NCBI RefSeq assembly: GCF_000696185.1
Contig: NZ_KK853997.1
Location: forward strand, 6,207,515 to 6,271,514
Length of the DNA stretch: 64,000 bases
Reading direction: 5' to 3'
Source of the DNA: Kitasatospora cheerisanensis KCTC 2395
GTDB taxonomy: Bacteria; Actinomycetota; Actinomycetes; Streptomycetales; Streptomycetaceae
Shown here: positions 1-8,666 of the stretch, piece after piece
How the letters are laid out: every line of letters begins with the position of its first letter
Numbering within the stretch: position 1 is the first letter of the stretch
Program-made: the position numbers and the translations under genes
The notes under the pieces: model-generated
Databases searched by the model: none
Seen by the model: the letters and a program-made list of their open reading frames with translations, nothing else
Told to the model about the DNA's origin: nothing

Positions 1-2498
1 AGGCCGCAGGACGGGGCGGTGGCCAGGCCGTTGGTCAGCGAGGTGCGGTTCGGCAGGGCGGTGAACGGCGTGAAGTCGGGGGTGGCGGTGAACGCCGAGG
101 CCATCGGGGTGGCCGCGGTGTCCTTCTGGTTCATCGGCTTGATCCCGAGGATCTGCTCGATGGTGCGGATCATGTTGATCTGCGAGTAGTACCGGCTGTC
201 GACGGCGCCGCGCTGCGCGTACGGGCTGATGATCTGGATCGGGGCGCGGTGGCCGTCCACGTGGTCCAGGCCGGCCTGCGAGTCGTCCTCGACCACGAAG
301 ATCGCGGAGTCCTGCCAGTACGGGCTGTGGCTGATCTCGTCGACGATCTGCCCGACCGCCAGGTCGTTGTCGGCGACCTGGGCGGCCGCGTTGGCGGGGC
401 CGCCGGTGTGGTCGCTGGACAGCCACAGCATGTTGAGGTTGGCGGGGCCGTTCCGCTCGAAGTCCTGCTTCCAGATCTGCGCCCGGTAGACGTCCGGCAC
501 GCTGGTGTCGAACTTCGGGAAGGCCGGCACCGACACGCTGTTCAGCGAGGGGATCGGCGAGGAGGAGACCAGTTGGTACGCGGAGCCGCTGCCGGTGGCC
601 TGCATGGTCTTGGTGTCGCAGTACAGGTTCTGCCAGGTCGCGCCGGCCGGCTTGGTGAGGAACTGGTGGAACTCGCCGAAGTCCCGCACGGTCTGCCCGG
701 ACGCCTGGGCGCCGCTCCACAGGGTGCCGCTGGCCTGGTGGCCGAGCGCGTCGTCCTCGGTGTCGTAGCTGCGGACGTACTCGCCGGCCGAGGACTCGGT
801 GTACTCCGGATTGTCGGCCTGCATCAGCCAGTTGTGGCCCTCGGCGGAGTTGGTGCCGATGTCGTACGTGTTGTCGTACAGGCCGAACTGCCGGGCCAGC
901 GCGTGCTGGTTGGGCGTCACGTTCTCGCCGAACTGGGCCAGCGCCGGGTTGCCGTTGCCCTGCGGCAGGTCGCCGAAGACCTGGTCGTAGGTGCGGTTCT
1001 CCTTGACGATCAGGAAGACGTGCTTGATCGTCGACGGGTCGCCGATCCTGTTCGGGACGGGCACGGCCTTGTTCTTCTTGCCGGTGGCGGCCTTGGCGGC
1101 GTTGTTGGTCCAGTTGTTCTGCGCGAACACCTTGCCGGTCTGCTGCCGGATCACCTTGTCGCCGGGCAGGGTGAAGCGCACCACGCTGGAGGTGGTGTCG
1201 TGGGTGGCGTGGCCGGCCGCGGAGGTCGGGCGGAGCGCGTCGATGCCGCGGGTGTTGGAGACCAGGACCTGGTCGCCGGAGGAGGAGATCTCCGCCGGGA
1301 AGTAGTCGGTGGGCAGCAGGCCGACGTAGCTCGCCGGCTCCTGCGGGCCCGCGTACCGGTAGACGGCGATCGCGTTGGCCCGGCCGAGGGTGACCAGCAG
1401 GCGGCCGTCGTCGGTGAGGGTCACCGCGTTGGGCTCGTAGCCGATCGACGCCTCGGACCACGGCTGGGTGGCGATGGTCTGGACGACCCGGTCCTTGGCG
1501 GTGTCGATCACCGAGACGCTGTTGGTGGCGGTGTTGGTGACGAACACCGCGCCGTTCTTGGCGTACACGGCGGTCGGGTGCAGGCCGACGTCGATGGTGG
1601 CGGGCGCGGCGGCCGGGTTCGCCGGGTCGATCACGCTGACCGTGCCGGTGGTGGTGGCGCCGGTCTCCGGGTCGGCCGGCACCTGGGTGCCGTACGAGTT
1701 GATGGTGCTCTCGCCGGGCTTCGCCGGGCGGCCGCCCTCGTTGCTGACGTACAGCTTGCCGCCGGCCTGGGCCAGGCCGCGCGGGGCGTTGCCGACCGCC
1801 CAGCTCTGCCGGACCGTCCCGGCGGCGGTGTCGATCGCCACCACGCGGTTCTGGCCGTTGACCGCCGCGTAGGCGGTCGCGCCGTCGGCGGAGAAGACCA
1901 GGCCGGCCACCAGCGCCTGCTGCGAGCCGATCTTGGCGATCTTGACGGTCTTCGGGTTGGCGACGCTGCCGTCCGGGTTCACGTCGAACCGGGTCCAGCC
2001 GTCGGGCTGGCCGAGCCACAGCTGCCGGCCGTCGGGGGAGTACGTCGGGCCTTCCTGGCCCACGCTGTTGCTGCCGATCTTCGGGACGGAGGCGGCGGCG
2101 GTGCCGACGACCTGCTGCACCTTCCAGTTCTTCACGTCCACGATCGCCAGCGCCGCGCCGCCGTCGGTGATCGAGGCCGCCAGGTGGGTGCCGTCCGGGC
2201 TGACCACGGAGGACATGATCTTGCCCTTGTCGATCACCAGCCGCTCGCCGTACGGGGCGATGTACTGGTTGCTGGAGACCAGTTCGCCCCGGTCGTAGAC
2301 CTGGCCGACCAGGTTGGTGCCGAACGGGTCGGTCTGCGCGAAGCCGACGCCCGCGCCGGCCGCCAGGACGACCGCGGTGGCGGCGGCGGTGACCAGGGTC
2401 CGGCGTCGGCTCCGGCGGCGTGCCGTGCCCGCGCCGGGAAGTCCGGCGACACCCTGCCCGTCACCGACACGACGACGTGTGACCTGCATGCTGCTCAT
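1..2498 (-). CDS. Secreted YncE-like beta-propeller/alkaline phosphatase-family phosphoesterase (3' end beyond window)
   Basis: About 832 residues are read in one open frame and the C-terminus is cut by the window edge. An arginine-rich start followed by a hydrophobic segment near residues 25-48 looks like an export signal. The first half is repetitive with SPDG-type turns, as in YVTN/YncE propellers. From about residue 490 comes a phosphoesterase domain opening with KENRTYDQVFGD, then TNSAEGHNW and VVEDDSQ, the metal-binding pattern of bacterial phosphoesterases. The start at 2498 overlaps the permease stop as ATGA. An internal ATG at 2489, nine bases after GAAGGG, is an equally good start. 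It is the last gene of an ABC-transporter operon. The substrate is not evident; a secreted phosphatase or phospholipase C-like role is inferred from the family. Confidence 0.85.
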   Translation of the reverse strand, partial: MSSMQVTRRRVGDGQGVAGLPGAGTARRRSRRRTLVTAAATAVVLAAGAGVGFAQTDPFGTNLVGQVYDRGELVSSNQYIAPYGERLVIDKGKIMSSVVSPDGTHLAASITDGGAALAIVDVKNWKVQQVVGTAAASVPKIGSNSVGQEGPTYSPDGRQLWLGQPDGWTRFDVNPDGSVANPKTVKIAKIGSQQALVAGLVFSADGATAYAAVNGQNRVVAIDTAAGTVRQSWAVGNAPRGLAQAGGKLYVSNEGGRPAKPGESTINSYGTQVPADPETGATTTGTVSVIDPANPAAAPATIDVGLHPTAVYAKNGAVFVTNTATNSVSVIDTAKDRVVQTIATQPWSEASIGYEPNAVTLTDDGRLLVTLGRANAIAVYRYAGPQEPASYVGLLPTDYFPAEISSSGDQVLVSNTRGIDALRPTSAAGHATHDTTSSVVRFTLPGDKVIRQQTGKVFAQNNWTNNAAKAATGKKNKAVPVPNRIGDPSTIKHVFLIVKENRTYDQVFGDLPQGNGNPALAQFGENVTPNQHALARQFGLYDNTYDIGTNSAEGHNWLMQADNPEYTESSAGEYVRSYDTEDDALGHQASGTLWSGAQASGQTVRDFGEFHQFLTKPAGATWQNLYCDTKTMQATGSGSAYQLVSSSPIPSLNSVSVPAFPKFDTSVPDVYRAQIWKQDFERNGPANLNMLWLSSDHTGGPANAAAQVADNDLAVGQIVDEISHSPYWQDSAIFVVEDDSQAGLDHVDGHRAPIQIISPYAQRGAVDSRYYSQINMIRTIEQILGIKPMNQKDTAATPMASAFTATPDFTPFTALPNRTSLTNGLATAPSCG

Positions 2499-3853
2499 CC
2501 CTTCGATGGGTCCGGAAGCAGCCCGACGTTGCCGTCGAACTGCCAGAGCGGGTTCGGCGCGTCGCCGGTGGGGGTGCGCACCAGGAAGTAGCCGTTGACC
2601 TCCTTCGGCCCGTCGCCGTCGGCGACGAACCGCCCGTCGGGGGCGACGTCGAGCTGGTACACGGCCGTCCCGGTGGCGTCGACGCCGGGCAGGTGCCAGG
2701 TCACGACGCAGCGCCAGTCGTTGCCCGGACCCTCCGGCTCGACGCTGCTGCTGCCCTTGTCGCAGGCGGCGGTGGCCCGCAGCTGCTCCTCGGTGACGTC
2801 CGGACGGTTCAGCTCGGCGGTCTGGAGCCGGTACAGGTGGGCGAAGGCCGTGGCGACCGAGCGCTGCACCTTGTCCTGCCCGATGCCGGAGCCCGCGCCC
2901 CCGGCCGCCGGGGCGAGCACCCCGACCGTGACGGCGAGCAGCGCGGCGAGCGGCAGCACCCCGAGGGCGACCGCGCGGCGGCCCGAGCCGTCGTGCGCCG
3001 GGTTGGTGAAGTCGCGCCGCAGGAACAGCAGTCGGGCCAGCAGCGTGGTGGCCGCCGCCCACGCCAGCGCGACCGCGACGCCGATCAGCAGCGGGCCGAG
3101 CTGCGCCGGGCCGGTGAACAGGCCGTTCCAGGAGAGGAACGCGTAGCCGGGCAGGGCGAGCCGGACGCCGACCGGCAGCGGCATCATCTGCGCCAGCTGC
3201 ATGACCAGCGCGACCAGCGCGGGCAGCAGCAGCCCCATCGGGTTGCGGCCCAGCGCGACCGACCCGAGCAGGCCGATCCCGGCCAGCGCCAGGGTCGGCG
3301 CGAGCGCGCACAGCCAGGCCAGCAGCACCCGCAGCGCGGCGTCGCCCGGGGCGAGCAGCCGGCCGTCCAGGCCCACCAGCGGGTGGTTGCCGACCGCCAG
3401 CAGCCCGCCGACCGCGCCGGACACCGCCAGCCCCGCCACCAGCAGCAGCAGGACGGTCAGTCCGGCCAGCGCCTTCGCGGCGAAGATCCGCCGGGGCGAG
3501 CGGGCCGCGACCAGCAGGTGCCGCCAGGTGCCGAGCCGGTCCTCGGCGGCGAACACGTCGCCGGCGACCACCGAGGTCAGCAGCGGCAGCGCCCAGCTGC
3601 CCGCGAAGCCGAGCGTCACCAGCGGACCGGCCCACCCGGTGGCGTGCATCCAGCGGCCGAACAGGGTGTCGGTGGGCAGCGTGCTCTGCCGGCCCACCGC
3701 GGCCACGAACAGCGCCGGGCCCAGCCAGCAGGCGAGCAGCAGCAGCCGGATCCGCCACTGCGAGACCAGCTTGACCAGCTCGAAGCGGTAGACCCGGCGC
3801 ACCGACACCGGGCGGGCGGCCGGGGCGGCGGCGACGGCGGTCGCGGTGGTCAT
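2495..3853 (-). CDS. ABC transporter permease
   Basis: This 452-residue membrane protein has about six hydrophobic segments in its first 330 residues. After the final one (about residue 315) lies a roughly 130-residue soluble tail containing two cysteines. The membrane part resembles ABC-2 type permeases of bacterial exporters. Its ATG overlaps the stop of the upstream ATPase gene as ATGA, and its own TGA overlaps the start of the phosphoesterase gene, so all three are translationally coupled. The long extracytoplasmic tail is unusual for a simple permease and may sense or bind something. No substrate can be assigned from sequence. Confidence 0.85.
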   Translation of the reverse strand: MTTATAVAAAPAARPVSVRRVYRFELVKLVSQWRIRLLLLACWLGPALFVAAVGRQSTLPTDTLFGRWMHATGWAGPLVTLGFAGSWALPLLTSVVAGDVFAAEDRLGTWRHLLVAARSPRRIFAAKALAGLTVLLLLVAGLAVSGAVGGLLAVGNHPLVGLDGRLLAPGDAALRVLLAWLCALAPTLALAGIGLLGSVALGRNPMGLLLPALVALVMQLAQMMPLPVGVRLALPGYAFLSWNGLFTGPAQLGPLLIGVAVALAWAAATTLLARLLFLRRDFTNPAHDGSGRRAVALGVLPLAALLAVTVGVLAPAAGGAGSGIGQDKVQRSVATAFAHLYRLQTAELNRPDVTEEQLRATAACDKGSSSVEPEGPGNDWRCVVTWHLPGVDATGTAVYQLDVAPDGRFVADGDGPKEVNGYFLVRTPTGDAPNPLWQFDGNVGLLPDPSKG

Positions 3854-4779
3854 CGGACGTCCTCCTGCGGCTGGTCGGTGAGCGCGAGGAAGGCGGCTTC
3901 GAGCGGCGACACCACGGGCGCGAGCTCGCGCACCGCGACGCCCGCCCCGACCAGGCGCACCACCAGCTCGTCCAGCGCGGGCACCGGCGCGCGGACCACC
4001 AGCCGTTCGGCGCCGTCGTCGGCGATCCGCACCCCGGGGGTGCCGGCGGCGACCCGGCGGGCCGCGGCCGGGTCGGAGGTGACGATCCGGTAGTCGAGTT
4101 CGCGGTTCTCGGCGGCCAGCTTGCCCAGCGGGCCGGAGAAGACGACCCGCCCGGTGGCGAGGATGGTGACCTCGGAGCAGAGCGCCTCCAGGTCGTCCAT
4201 CCGGTGGCTGGACAGGACGACGGCGGTGCCCTCGGCCGCGAGGCGGTTCAGCACGCCGTGCACGTGCCGCTTGCCGGCCGGGTCCAGCCCGTTGGACGGC
4301 TCGTCGAGGACGAGCAGCCGGGGCCGGGTGAGCAGCGCGGCGGCCAGGCCGAGGCGCTGGCGCATGCCGAGAGAGAAGCCGTTCGCCCGGTCGTCGGCGA
4401 CGTCGGTCAGCCCGACCTGGTCGAGCACCTCGTCGATCCCGGCGGTGCCGGCGCCCGGGCCGCGGAGCGCGGCCAGCGCGGCCAGGTTCTGCCGGGCCGT
4501 CAGCGACGGGTACAGGCCGGGGCCGTCCACGAAGCCGGCCACCCCGTCCGGGGCGGCGAGCGCCCGGCCGACCGGGGTGCGCAGGATCTCCAGGCTGCCG
4601 CGGTCGGCGACGGCCAGACCCAGCAGCAGCCCGAGCAGGGTCGTCTTGCCCGCGCCGTTCGGTCCCACCAGGCCGTGGATCCCGCCCTGCGCCACCTCCA
4701 GGTCGACGCCGTCGAGTGCGACGACGTCACCGAAGCACTTGGTGATCCCGCTGGCCCGGACCGCGAGGAGTGTGTCCAT
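3850..4779 (-). CDS. ABC transporter ATP-binding protein
   Basis: The 309-residue protein has the complete nucleotide-binding set: Walker A GPNGAGKTT near residue 38, a signature loop reading FSLGMRQRLG near 130, Walker B LLVLDEPSNGLDP and a switch histidine in SSH. The C-terminal 90 residues resemble the accessory domain of CcmA/NatA-type exporter ATPases. GGAAGG lies six bases before the ATG, and a good promoter is visible upstream. It is the first gene of the operon with the adjacent permease and very probably powers it. Confidence 0.92.
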   Translation of the reverse strand: MDTLLAVRASGITKCFGDVVALDGVDLEVAQGGIHGLVGPNGAGKTTLLGLLLGLAVADRGSLEILRTPVGRALAAPDGVAGFVDGPGLYPSLTARQNLAALAALRGPGAGTAGIDEVLDQVGLTDVADDRANGFSLGMRQRLGLAAALLTRPRLLVLDEPSNGLDPAGKRHVHGVLNRLAAEGTAVVLSSHRMDDLEALCSEVTILATGRVVFSGPLGKLAAENRELDYRIVTSDPAAARRVAAGTPGVRIADDGAERLVVRAPVPALDELVVRLVGAGVAVRELAPVVSPLEAAFLALTDQPQEDVR

Positions 4780-4806
4780 GAGTACCTTCCGCCGAAACCG
4801 AGGGAG

Positions 4807-4835
4807 ACCCTAGGCAGTTGACACGACGCGGTCAG
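4807..4835 (-). promoter_or_regulatory. Housekeeping-type promoter of the ABC operon
   Basis: On the minus strand CTGACC (4835-4830) and TAGGGT (4812-4807) are separated by exactly 17 bases, a good match to vegetative -35/-10 boxes of streptomycetes. Transcription would begin about 25 bases before the ATG at 4779. The rest of the 299-base gap up to the dehydrogenase fragment at 5079 shows no gene. Confidence 0.55.
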
Positions 4836-5078
4836 GGACCGTGCCCTGAACGTTCGTGGAACGGAAGGCAATGATCGGATGCGAAGTTGACGGCCCGTCA
4901 CCGAAAGCACTCGATGGGGTCGGAGATCCGCCGACCCGCCCCCGGCGGCCCCGAACGGTGCAAGCTGCGCCCGGACACGGCACGCCGCCCCGGCCGCCGG
5001 GCCGGGCGGACGCATACTGGCGGGCGAGCGGCCCGCGGGCCGCCGTCGGACCGTCACCTTCCCCAGGAGCGCCGAGCA

Positions 5079-5385
5079 TTGGGCAGCCACCGCCTCGCGC
5101 AGGCCACTGCCCCGGACAGCCCGCTGGAGCTCGTCGAGCGGCCGGTGCCCGCGCCGGGGCCGGGGCAGGTGAGGATCGCCGTCGAGGCGTGCGGGGTGTG
5201 CCACAGCGACGCGATGTTCGTCGGCGGCGCGCTCCCCGGCGTCTCGTTCCCGGTCGTCCCCGGGTACGAGATCGCCGGCCGGATCGCGGAAACCGGCGAG
5301 GGCGCGGAGGCCTTCGGGTGGCAGGTCGGCGACCGGGTCACGGTCGGCTGGTTCGGCGGCAGTTGTGGCACCCCGGTCGCCGACA
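5079..5385 (+). pseudogene. Truncated zinc-dependent alcohol dehydrogenase (N-terminal GroES-like part only)
   Basis: A TTG start nine bases after AGGAG begins about 100 residues of clear medium-chain zinc alcohol dehydrogenase. ELVERPVPAPGPGQVRIAVE is followed by the catalytic zinc motif CGVCHSD, a PGYEIAGRI segment and GDRVTVGWFGGSCG. Homology then stops abruptly at about 5380, just where the structural-zinc cysteine cluster should begin. The Rossmann domain is absent, and a normal enzyme has about 340 residues. The following 190 bases hold no recognisable remainder. This is a true loss of the 3' two thirds, not a single-base slip. Confidence 0.75.
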
Positions 5386-5573
5386 GCCCGGGCCGCCCTC
5401 CCGCTGACGCGCCAGGCCAGGGTGCGCAGCGCGACGACGGGGGAGAGCGGGCCGCCCGCGGGGGACCGCCGTCCTGCGCCGCACGGCGCTCGCCACGCTC
5501 TACGGCGGAGCCGTTCCCGGCTGACCGGCGGCCCGTGCGGAGCGGGCCGCTCGGCGTACGGCCGGTGGACCGC

Positions 5574-6704
5574 TCAACTGCCGTGCGGGGCGCGGCGGAT
5601 GGCCTCCACGATGCGGGTGGCCCAGTCGACCGGGCGGTCGTGGCCGAGGAGGGTGGAGAGGCGGTCCAGCCGGGCGCGGCGTTCGGCGGGCGTGGTGGCG
5701 AGGGCCTCGGCGAGGCGGGCGGTGAGGTCGGCGGGGGAGTGCGGGTCGGTGAGCAGGGCCGCAGGGCCGAACTGCTCGGCGGCGCCGGTGTGGCGGGAGA
5801 GGACGAGGACGCCGGGCGGGCGGGTGCCGGCGGCGCGGGCGGCGACGAACTCCTTGGCGGTCAGGTTCATCCCGTCCTGGAGCGAGGTCACCCAGAACAC
5901 GTCGGCCGCCAGGTACTGCTCCACCACCTCGGGGAGGGCGAGGCTGACCGGCCGGTACTCGACGGGCTGCCAACTGCCGGCGCTCCAACGGGCGTTCACC
6001 TCGGCGATGCGCCGTTCGAGCAGGGCGCGGGTGGCGTCGTGGGCGGTGATGCCCGGCTCGGGCGGCGGGCAGACCAGCCGGAAGACGAGCTGCCCGCGCA
6101 GCTCGGGGCGGGTGGTGAGCAGCCGGTCCAGGGCGTCGACCTTCTGGACCGGCGCCTTGGCCCAGTCGAGGCGTTCGACGGATAGCACCAGCTGCCCGAC
6201 TGCCGGGCGGGGCGCGGGAGTTCGGGTGCGGGCCAGGGCCTCGACCGCCGGCCGGTCGATGCCGAGCGGGTGGACGCCGACGCGCGGCCGGGCGGGCAGG
6301 CCGGCCAGCGCCCGCCGGAAGCGGTCGGCGAAGGCGGCGGTGTGGAAGCCCGCCCAGTCGAGGCGGGCCAGCGAGGCGCGCAGCTCGGCGGCGACCGGCA
6401 GGGTGGCGAAGACCTCCGGGGCGGGGAACGGCGTGTGGTGGAACAGTCCGATGCGCAGGTCGGGACGGCCGGCGCGGAGCAGCCCGGGGACGAGCCACAG
6501 GTTGTAGTCGTGCAGCCAGACCGTTCCGCCGGGCGCGGCCCGTTCGGCGAGGTGCTCGGCGAAGCGCGCGTTCACGGAACGGTAGGCGGCCCAGGCGGCC
6601 GGGTCGAAGGCCGCGCGGTCCGGCTCGGACATCAGGACCGGCCACAGGGTCTCCTTGCAGGCCCGGTGGAAGTAGCCGCTCCACTCGGCGGCGCCGAGCG
6701 GCAC
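5574..6704 (-). CDS. GT20 family glycosyltransferase, glucosylglycerol-phosphate/trehalose-phosphate synthase-like
   Basis: The 376 residues read from a GTG show the GT20 fold of OtsA/GgpS enzymes: WLHDYNLWLVP, the acceptor-site segment LFHHTPFP, LVLSVERLDWAKAP, and LQDGMNLTAKEFVAA for the donor site. HHTPFP and GVLVLSRHTGAAEQF look more like GgpS than OtsA. Homology continues upstream of the GTG in the same frame (SPNGILPTLTSAF near 6840-6880) but without a start codon. Further upstream the conserved VVAYHRPP lies in the frame of the HAD gene. The natural product is therefore probably one HAD-GT20 fusion broken by one lost base near 6845-6885. Family certain; exact acceptor (glycerol 3-phosphate or glucose 6-phosphate) inferred. 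Confidence 0.75.
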   Translation of the reverse strand: MPLGAAEWSGYFHRACKETLWPVLMSEPDRAAFDPAAWAAYRSVNARFAEHLAERAAPGGTVWLHDYNLWLVPGLLRAGRPDLRIGLFHHTPFPAPEVFATLPVAAELRASLARLDWAGFHTAAFADRFRRALAGLPARPRVGVHPLGIDRPAVEALARTRTPAPRPAVGQLVLSVERLDWAKAPVQKVDALDRLLTTRPELRGQLVFRLVCPPPEPGITAHDATRALLERRIAEVNARWSAGSWQPVEYRPVSLALPEVVEQYLAADVFWVTSLQDGMNLTAKEFVAARAAGTRPPGVLVLSRHTGAAEQFGPAALLTDPHSPADLTARLAEALATTPAERRARLDRLSTLLGHDRPVDWATRIVEAIRRAPHGS

Positions 6705-6823
6705 GTCGTGCCGGTGCGCCCCGGCGGCGGAGCGGTCGTCGCCCGGCCGGTCGTCGCCAGGCCGGTCGTCGCCGGGGCGGGCGGCGACCCAGAGGCCCGG
6801 CAGGCCGTCGTGGAAGGCGCTGG

Positions 6824-7641
6824 TCAGGGTCGGCAGGATGCCGTTCGGGCTGGCCGGCGGCCGGGCCGGGGCGGGCGGTGGTAGGCCACCACGAGGGCGT
6901 GCCGCCGCCGCGGGGTGCGGCCGCCGCGGCCCACCCAGCCCAGGGAGCGGAGCGCCGCCAGGATGCCCGCCGCGCCCGGCCGGTCCGGCCGGTGCACCAG
7001 CGGGTCGTCCCCGACCGCCGCGCCGAGTGCGGGTTCGGCGCCGCCGACGATCACGCCGTGGGCGCCGAGCCGGAACAGCGACAGGTCGTTGAGCGAGTCG
7101 CCGGCCACCAGCACCGTGTCCATCGGCCAGTTGAGCTTCTCGGCCAGTGCCCGCACCGCCGCGCCTTTGGAGGCGCCGGCCGGCAGGACGTCGAAGTAGC
7201 GGTCCCCCGAGTACACCCAGGCCAGGCCCGCCCCGGCCACGGCCGCGGTGAGTTCGCCGGTGAGACCGGCCGGCTCCAGGTAGTACGAGCAGCGGCCGTC
7301 CTGTGGCACGCCGCGCTGGTACTCCAGGGCCGGGAAGCGGTCGAGTGCGGCCCGCACCCGCTCCGATCCGGGCCAGCCGGCGCGCAGTTGGCCCTGCAGC
7401 GGCTCCACGGCGGAGAAGTCGGAGCCGTCGAGCAGGGTGGCGCCGACGTCGGCGACGATCCAGCGCGGGCGGGGACGAGGGGGTCGCGCAGCACCTCCCG
7501 GACCGAGGCCGGTCCGCGGCCGGTGGCGAAGACCACCGTCACCTCGGGGTGCCGGTCCAGTGCCTCCCGCAGCCGGAGCCGGCCGCCGGAGTCGCCGCCG
7601 AGCAAGGTGCCGTCCAGATCCGTGACCAGAACCCTCGACAT
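6824..7641 (-). CDS. HAD-IIB sugar-phosphate phosphatase, frameshifted; probable N-terminal half of a GgpPS-like fusion
   Basis: The ATG at 7641 opens with LVTDLDGTLLGG, the HAD nucleophile motif, and FATGRG. Near 7465-7483, a G-rich run, the frame must shift by one lost base to continue as RWIVADVGATLLDG, SYYLEP and YFDVLPAGASKG, ending with motif IV GDSLNDLSLF. The composite resembles sucrose-phosphate phosphatase-type HAD enzymes. Bacterial bifunctional GgpPS proteins are known to carry such a phosphatase ahead of a GT20 synthase, as would be the case here if both frame breaks are errors. It lies 40 bases after the PfkB gene in the same direction. As written, the gene would not give an active protein. 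Confidence 0.7.
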
Positions 7642-7681
7642 CCGACGGACGCTAACACGCTCCCTCGGCGTGGTGAAGAGT

Positions 7682-8629
7682 TCACCCCGAGTCCGGCCGT
7701 GCGCAAGGGAGTTGTTCCAGCCAGCCGGCGAGCTCCGCGGCGCGCGGGGCCGCGCTGGAGCCGGGGCCGGTGACCGCGGCGGAGCCGCAGGCGGCGGCGA
7801 GGGCCAGGCAGCCGGGCAGGTCGCGGCCGGCCAGCAGGCCGTGGACCAGGCCCGCGTTGAAGCAGTCGCCCGCCGCCGTGGTGTCCACGACCGGCACCGG
7901 CACGGCCGGGACGTCGTACCGCTCGCCGCCTCGGACCGCGAGGGCGCCCCGCGCGCCGCGCGTCACCACCAAGGTCGGTACCAACGCGGCGAGTTCGGCG
8001 ACCGCCCGGTCCAGGTCGGCGGCGCCCGTCAGCCGCAGCGCCTCGGCGGCGTTCGGCGTGAAGACGTCCAATTCGGCGAGGAGTCGACGCACCGCCGGGT
8101 CCGCGACCGAGGCCGGGACGTCGTGGCCGTCCATCAGCACCAGCGTGCCGAGCCGGCGGGCCAGCCGGACGTCCGCCAAGGTCTGCTCGTCCCAACGCAG
8201 TTGAGGGAGCATCAGGACGCGCGGGCGGTGGCGGCGCAGCAGCGGGGCGAGCGGCCGGGCCGGCGCCTCGTCCTGGTAGCTGACCATGGCGCGGTCCTCG
8301 TCCGGTCCGGACAGGGCGACGGTCACGCTCCGCACCGGGAACGGGTGGTGGCGGAACGCCCGCTCGTCCAGGTCCTCCGCCCGGGCGGCCGCCAGCACCT
8401 CGGCGCTGAACAGGTCCGCCCCGAGGTCGACGCTCCACAGGACCTGTCGCCCGAGCCGGCGCAGTGCCATCGCGGGGGTGTACGCGCCGCCCGGCACCAG
8501 GGCGAAGCCGCGGGCGAACACCTCGCCGCCCGGCTCGGCCGGGCGGGGCAGCCCGTGGAACACCAGGTCCGCGAAGTAGGGCCCCGCGACCAGGACTTCG
8601 CACCCGTACTCGGTGCCGCTCGTCTCCAT
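7682..8629 (-). CDS. PfkB/ribokinase-family carbohydrate kinase
   Basis: The 315-residue protein fits the PfkB family: a glycine-rich FALVPGGAYTPAMAL near residue 42 and the C-terminal signature DTTAAGDCFNAG near residue 245, whose aspartate is the catalytic base. Such enzymes phosphorylate sugars or nucleosides with ATP. It is the first gene of a minus-strand set with the HAD phosphatase and GT20 synthase, which suggests it supplies or recycles a phosphorylated sugar for that pathway. The substrate is not readable from sequence. There is no clear ribosome-binding site; a -10 box six bases before the ATG suggests a leaderless transcript. Confidence 0.85.
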   Translation of the reverse strand: METSGTEYGCEVLVAGPYFADLVFHGLPRPAEPGGEVFARGFALVPGGAYTPAMALRRLGRQVLWSVDLGADLFSAEVLAAARAEDLDERAFRHHPFPVRSVTVALSGPDEDRAMVSYQDEAPARPLAPLLRRHRPRVLMLPQLRWDEQTLADVRLARRLGTLVLMDGHDVPASVADPAVRRLLAELDVFTPNAAEALRLTGAADLDRAVAELAALVPTLVVTRGARGALAVRGGERYDVPAVPVPVVDTTAAGDCFNAGLVHGLLAGRDLPGCLALAAACGSAAVTGPGSSAAPRAAELAGWLEQLPCARPDSG

Positions 8630-8635
8630 CCGGGG

Positions 8636-8666
8636 AGCATACGGCGGCCCGGGCGCCCGTGGTCAG
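8636..8666 (-). promoter_or_regulatory. Possible promoter giving a leaderless PfkB transcript
   Basis: On the minus strand TATGCT (8641-8636) lies six bases before the ATG at 8629, with CTGACC (8666-8661) as a possible -35 box 19 bases further up, inside the end of the upstream gene. Transcription would begin at or next to the A of the ATG. The 19-base spacer is on the long side. Confidence 0.35.

Noticed and set aside
249-2591. 780-residue plus-strand frame without domains
   Set aside because: It is the complement of the beta-propeller/phosphoesterase gene; composition is Val/Gly/Arg-rich with no motif, typical of high-GC antisense frames.
4887-6185. 432-residue frame covering the dehydrogenase as an intact gene
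   Set aside because: Only residues from the TTG at 5079 to about 5380 match a family; the rest is antisense to the GT20 gene.
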